From: Paraurantiacibacter namhicola
GTDB taxonomy: Bacteria; Pseudomonadota; Alphaproteobacteria; Sphingomonadales; Sphingomonadaceae
DNA length: 64,000 nt
Direction of reading: 5' to 3'
Assembly (NCBI RefSeq): GCF_001687545.1
Contig: NZ_CP016545.1
Coordinates: 2,155,001-2,219,000 of the forward strand
The position numbers and the translations under genes were made by a program. This document shows positions 61,934 to 64,000 of this stretch, in pieces; positions within the stretch are counted from its first letter, which is position 1; every line of letters starts with the position of its first letter. The notes beneath the pieces are model-generated. The model was not told the origin of the DNA. It made no database searches and saw only the letters and a list, made by a program, of their open reading frames with translations.

Positions 61934-62641
61934 ATGGGCATTTTCAGCCGCACCCGAGACATCATCGCCGCCAATTTCAACGAGCTGTTGGACCAGGCAG
62001 ACGACCCGGCCAAGATGATCCGCATGATCATCATGGAGATGGAGGAAACGCTGGTGGAAGTTCGCGCCAGCGCCGCCCGCACCATCGCCGACCAGAAGGA
62101 AATGCATCGCCACACGGTGCGGCTGGACAAGCTGCAGGCCGACTGGGGCGAGAAGGCCCAGCTGGCGCTGTCCAAGGACCGCGACGACCTGGCCCGCGCC
62201 GCCCTGGTGGAAAAGCGCAAGGCCGGCGACATGTCGGACCAGCTGAAGCAGGAAATCGCCGTGCTGGACGACGCGCTGCGCGCTTACGAGAAGGACATCG
62301 CCAAGCTGCAGAGCCGCCTGCGCGAAGCCCGCAGCCGCCAGAGCCAGATCGCGGCCCGGCTAGAAAGCGCGGAAAACCGCGTGAAGCTGCGCAGCCTGAT
62401 GACCAACGAGCGGGTGGACGACGCCCTGACCCGCTTCGACCAGCTGGAACGCCGGGTCGATTATGCCGAGGGCCGCGCCGATGCGCTGGCCATCGAGGGC
62501 AAGAGCACCCCAGACCTCGCCGACGAGATCGCCGCCCTGGAAGGCAGCGACAAGGTCGACGCGGAACTGGAAGAAATGAAACGCGCGCTGGGCAAGCCGT
62601 CGCCTGCCGGTGACAGCGCAAGCCAAGACAAGAAGGACTGA
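61934..62641 (+). CDS. pspA: Phage shock protein A
   Basis: A 235-residue PspA/ESCRT-III-like protein starting MGIFSRTRDIIAANFNELLDQADDPAKMIRMIIMEMEE, the amphipathic helix and first coiled coil. It is helical throughout and ends with an acidic segment. It binds stressed inner membrane and inhibits PspF. I favour ATG 61934, with GGAG eight bases upstream, because it matches the normal PspA N-terminus. The frame is open from ATG 61781, which overlaps the 51-residue gene's stop and would add 51 charged residues; both starts may be used. Confidence 0.93.
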   Translation: MGIFSRTRDIIAANFNELLDQADDPAKMIRMIIMEMEETLVEVRASAARTIADQKEMHRHTVRLDKLQADWGEKAQLALSKDRDDLARAALVEKRKAGDMSDQLKQEIAVLDDALRAYEKDIAKLQSRLREARSRQSQIAARLESAENRVKLRSLMTNERVDDALTRFDQLERRVDYAEGRADALAIEGKSTPDLADEIAALEGSDKVDAELEEMKRALGKPSPAGDSASQDKKD

Positions 62642-62645
62642 ACCG

Positions 62646-62936
62646 ATGGAAGAGATTCTCATCGTAATGATGCTGTTTATCGGCCTCCCGTGGATCGTGC
62701 TGCACTACATGACAAAGTGGAAGACCTCCGCTTCGATCACGCAGGATGACGAAGTCCTGCTGGAAGAGCTCTATTCGCTGGCAAAGCGGCTGGACGACCG
62801 GATGGACACCGTCGAGCGCCTGGTCGCCACGGATGATCCGGAATTCAAGCCCGCCCGCCTGATCCACGACCAGGAACGCGATAACCAGAAGCTGCGCGAA
62901 CTCGATCGCCTGCTGTCAGAGAAGAAGGAAGCCTGA
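62646..62936 (+). CDS. pspB: Phage shock protein B-like membrane protein
   Basis: A 96-residue protein with one N-terminal membrane helix (EEILIVMMLFIGLPWIVLHYM, about 2-22). A coiled coil follows, LLEELYSLAKRLDDRMDTVERLVATDDPEFKP, the PspB pattern. PspB relays stress to PspA with PspC. ATG 62646 lies four bases after the pspA stop. Confidence 0.9.
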   Translation: MEEILIVMMLFIGLPWIVLHYMTKWKTSASITQDDEVLLEELYSLAKRLDDRMDTVERLVATDDPEFKPARLIHDQERDNQKLRELDRLLSEKKEA

Positions 62937-62939
62937 GCC

Positions 62940-63323
62940 ATGACCAGCGAACGCACCAAACTCTACAAGGACAAGCAGAACGCGAAGCTGATGGGCGTGT
63001 GCGCCGGCATCGCCGATTACACCGGCGTCAATGCCATCTGGATCCGCCTGGCATTCATCGTGGCCCTGCTTTCGGGCATCCTGAGCCCGGTCATCATCCC
63101 GCTCTACTTCATCATGGGCCTGCTGCTGAACCGCAAGCCTGCCCACCTCTATGTGGACGCGCAGGAGAGCAAGTATTGGCAGGGCGTGCGGCAGAATCCG
63201 AAGCGCACCGCGCGTGAAATCCGCTCGCGGATGAAGGACGTCGATCGCCGCCTGGCAAGTGTCGAGGCCCATTACGTCAGCAACAATCCGCGCCTGACCG
63301 CCGAAATCGAGCGGCTGCGCTGA
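62940..63323 (+). CDS. pspC: Phage shock protein C
   Basis: A 127-residue PspC. The PspC domain KLMGVCAGIADYTGVNAIWIRLAFIVALLSG (about 14-45) continues into one or two membrane helices. The C-terminal part ends DVDRRLASVEAHYVSNNPRLTAEIERLR, a coiled-coil motif also seen in the next two gene products. It senses or transmits envelope stress. It starts four bases after pspB. Confidence 0.95.
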   Translation: MTSERTKLYKDKQNAKLMGVCAGIADYTGVNAIWIRLAFIVALLSGILSPVIIPLYFIMGLLLNRKPAHLYVDAQESKYWQGVRQNPKRTAREIRSRMKDVDRRLASVEAHYVSNNPRLTAEIERLR

Positions 63324-63345
63324 ACCAGTTACGGGGAGATCGAAC

Positions 63346-63669
63346 GTGGGCGAACTGATACCGATCGTGGCGATCATCTTTGGCTGCACCATTCCGATGG
63401 TGGCCATATGGGCCAAGCACAAACAAAAGATCGCCGAGATGCAGATCGACACCACTGCGCAGGCGACGGCGGAGAAGGCCGCGCAATATTCCAGCCACGT
63501 CCAGGAGCTGGAGGACCGTGTCCGCGTGCTCGAACGCATCGTGACTGATCGCGGCTACGACGTCGCTACGCAGATCGAGGCGCTGCGCGATACACAGCGG
63601 GTCGAGGAGCTGCTGGACAACAGCGGCAGCGGCGTTCCGCTCGACTCACGCAAGCAGGAGCGCGCCTGA
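63346..63669 (+). CDS. PspB-like small membrane protein, psp locus (first)
   Basis: A 107-residue protein starting at GTG 63346 after GGGGAG. One membrane helix (about 4-22, LIPIVAIIFGCTIPMVAIWA) is followed by a coiled coil with LEDRVRVLERIVTDRGYDVATQIEALRD (about 55-82). The last motif resembles parts of PspB, PspC and the next protein. It is probably a PspB paralogue, a further sensor subunit. No named family is recognised. Confidence 0.82.
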   Translation: MGELIPIVAIIFGCTIPMVAIWAKHKQKIAEMQIDTTAQATAEKAAQYSSHVQELEDRVRVLERIVTDRGYDVATQIEALRDTQRVEELLDNSGSGVPLDSRKQERA

Positions 63670-63670
63670 C

Positions 63671-63955
63671 ATGAGCCTCTACACGATGATCTTCGTGATC
63701 GTGCTTCTCGGCATGGCTTACGCCTTCTGGCACCGCCACACCGAGCTGAAGCAGGGCGTGATCCGCGACGATCACGGCAATATCGTGAAGCTGGACGACA
63801 GCGAGAAGGCCGCGCTGCAGGAAGAGGTGATGGAATTGCGCGAGCGGGTGAAGGTGCTGGAACGCATCGCCACAGACGATCGCGGCGCAAAGGCGCTCTC
63901 GGCCGAGATCGAGCAATTGCGTGACCGCAGGGAGGAGAAGGATGATGCCCGGTAA
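63671..63955 (+). CDS. PspB-like small membrane protein, psp locus (second)
   Basis: A 94-residue protein with one N-terminal membrane helix (LYTMIFVIVLLGMAYAFW) and a coiled coil EEVMELRERVKVLERIATDDRG, then ALSAEIEQLRDRREEKDD. It parallels the preceding protein in size, topology and the LERI-x-TD motif. Its start lies two bases after the previous stop. Likely a second PspB-type paralogue. Confidence 0.8.
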   Translation: MSLYTMIFVIVLLGMAYAFWHRHTELKQGVIRDDHGNIVKLDDSEKAALQEEVMELRERVKVLERIATDDRGAKALSAEIEQLRDRREEKDDAR

Positions 63956-64000
63956 CGAAATGCTTTCTGCCGCCACTCTGCTGGTCGGCATCGCCATGAT
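63942..64000 (+). CDS. Next gene of the psp locus, truncated by the window
   Basis: Only the first 19-20 codons are present. Two adjacent ATGs (63942, 63945) follow GGAGGAGAAGG and overlap the previous gene by 11-14 bases. The reading frame MPGNEMLSAATLLVGIAM is hydrophobic from residue 6 onward, so another membrane or exported protein is likely. Family cannot be told. Confidence 0.55.
   Translation, partial: MMPGNEMLSAATLLVGIAM

Noticed and set aside
1-64000. CRISPR arrays, rRNA genes, insertion sequences with transposases
   Set aside because: I saw no regularly spaced repeats, no rRNA sequence and no transposase; the only mobile element found is the tRNA-Ser island.

Overview
The window is GC-rich chromosomal DNA from an alphaproteobacterium, most likely a sphingomonad close to Erythrobacteraceae. 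The grounds are a GcrA cell-cycle regulator, the gene order rimP-nusA-ylxR-infB-rbfA-truB-rpsO-pnp, a sigma54-driven psp operon, a large TonB receptor beside oxidative catabolic genes, and dense packing with many ATGA overlaps. The genus is inferred from gene content and was not tested.

Region 1 (1-20.5 kb) is a catabolic gene block. A MarR-type regulator is followed by a minus-strand operon coxS-coxL-coxM-coxG-xdhC for a molybdenum hydroxylase, with a MobA-like nucleotidyltransferase divergent to it. Next come a periplasmic cytochrome c/PQQ-type dehydrogenase, a TonB receptor, a DUF3604 lipoprotein, an acetoacetate-decarboxylase-family protein, a Rieske oxygenase, its ferredoxin, a 67-residue protein of unknown family, a double-cupin protein, a VOC protein, an FAD-linked oxidase and two SDR dehydrogenases. 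Four intergenic regions carry variants of one 18-bp inverted repeat (TATATCGA-N2-TCGATATA), which suggests that all the transcription units answer to one regulator, perhaps the MarR protein. The substrate is not known.

Region 2 (20.5-31 kb) opens with about 530 bp of non-coding DNA that can fold into consecutive hairpins. Five co-directional genes for exported proteins follow: three small DUF11-like proteins, a 1,693-residue protein with a likely C-terminal outer-membrane beta barrel, and a 722-residue DUF11 protein. The order and packing suggest an undescribed cell-surface assembly.

Region 3 (about 30.97-36.97 kb) is a small integrative element in the 3' end of tRNA-Ser(CGA). It has a tyrosine integrase, an AlpA-like protein, a winged-helix protein, a PC4-like protein, a protein with HUH-endonuclease features, a secreted thermonuclease and three unknown genes. 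A 19-bp direct repeat bounds it, and a third partial copy lies near the left end.

Region 4 (37-61.5 kb) is mostly core genome: hspQ, an ABC-2 permease, gcrA, two alcohol dehydrogenases, a spermidine-synthase-like protein, pnp, rpsO, truB, glpD, an M50 protease, tdk, rbfA, infB, ylxR, nusA, rimP and several lipoproteins. Two related palindromic elements flank pnp. Five convergent gene pairs in the window (one in region 1, four here) overlap by exactly four bases through their stop codons.

Region 5 (60.4 kb to the end) is a phage-shock locus: pspF on the minus strand, a clear sigma54 promoter, a 51-residue membrane protein, pspA, pspB, pspC and further small coiled-coil membrane proteins that share a C-terminal motif. 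The last gene runs off the window.
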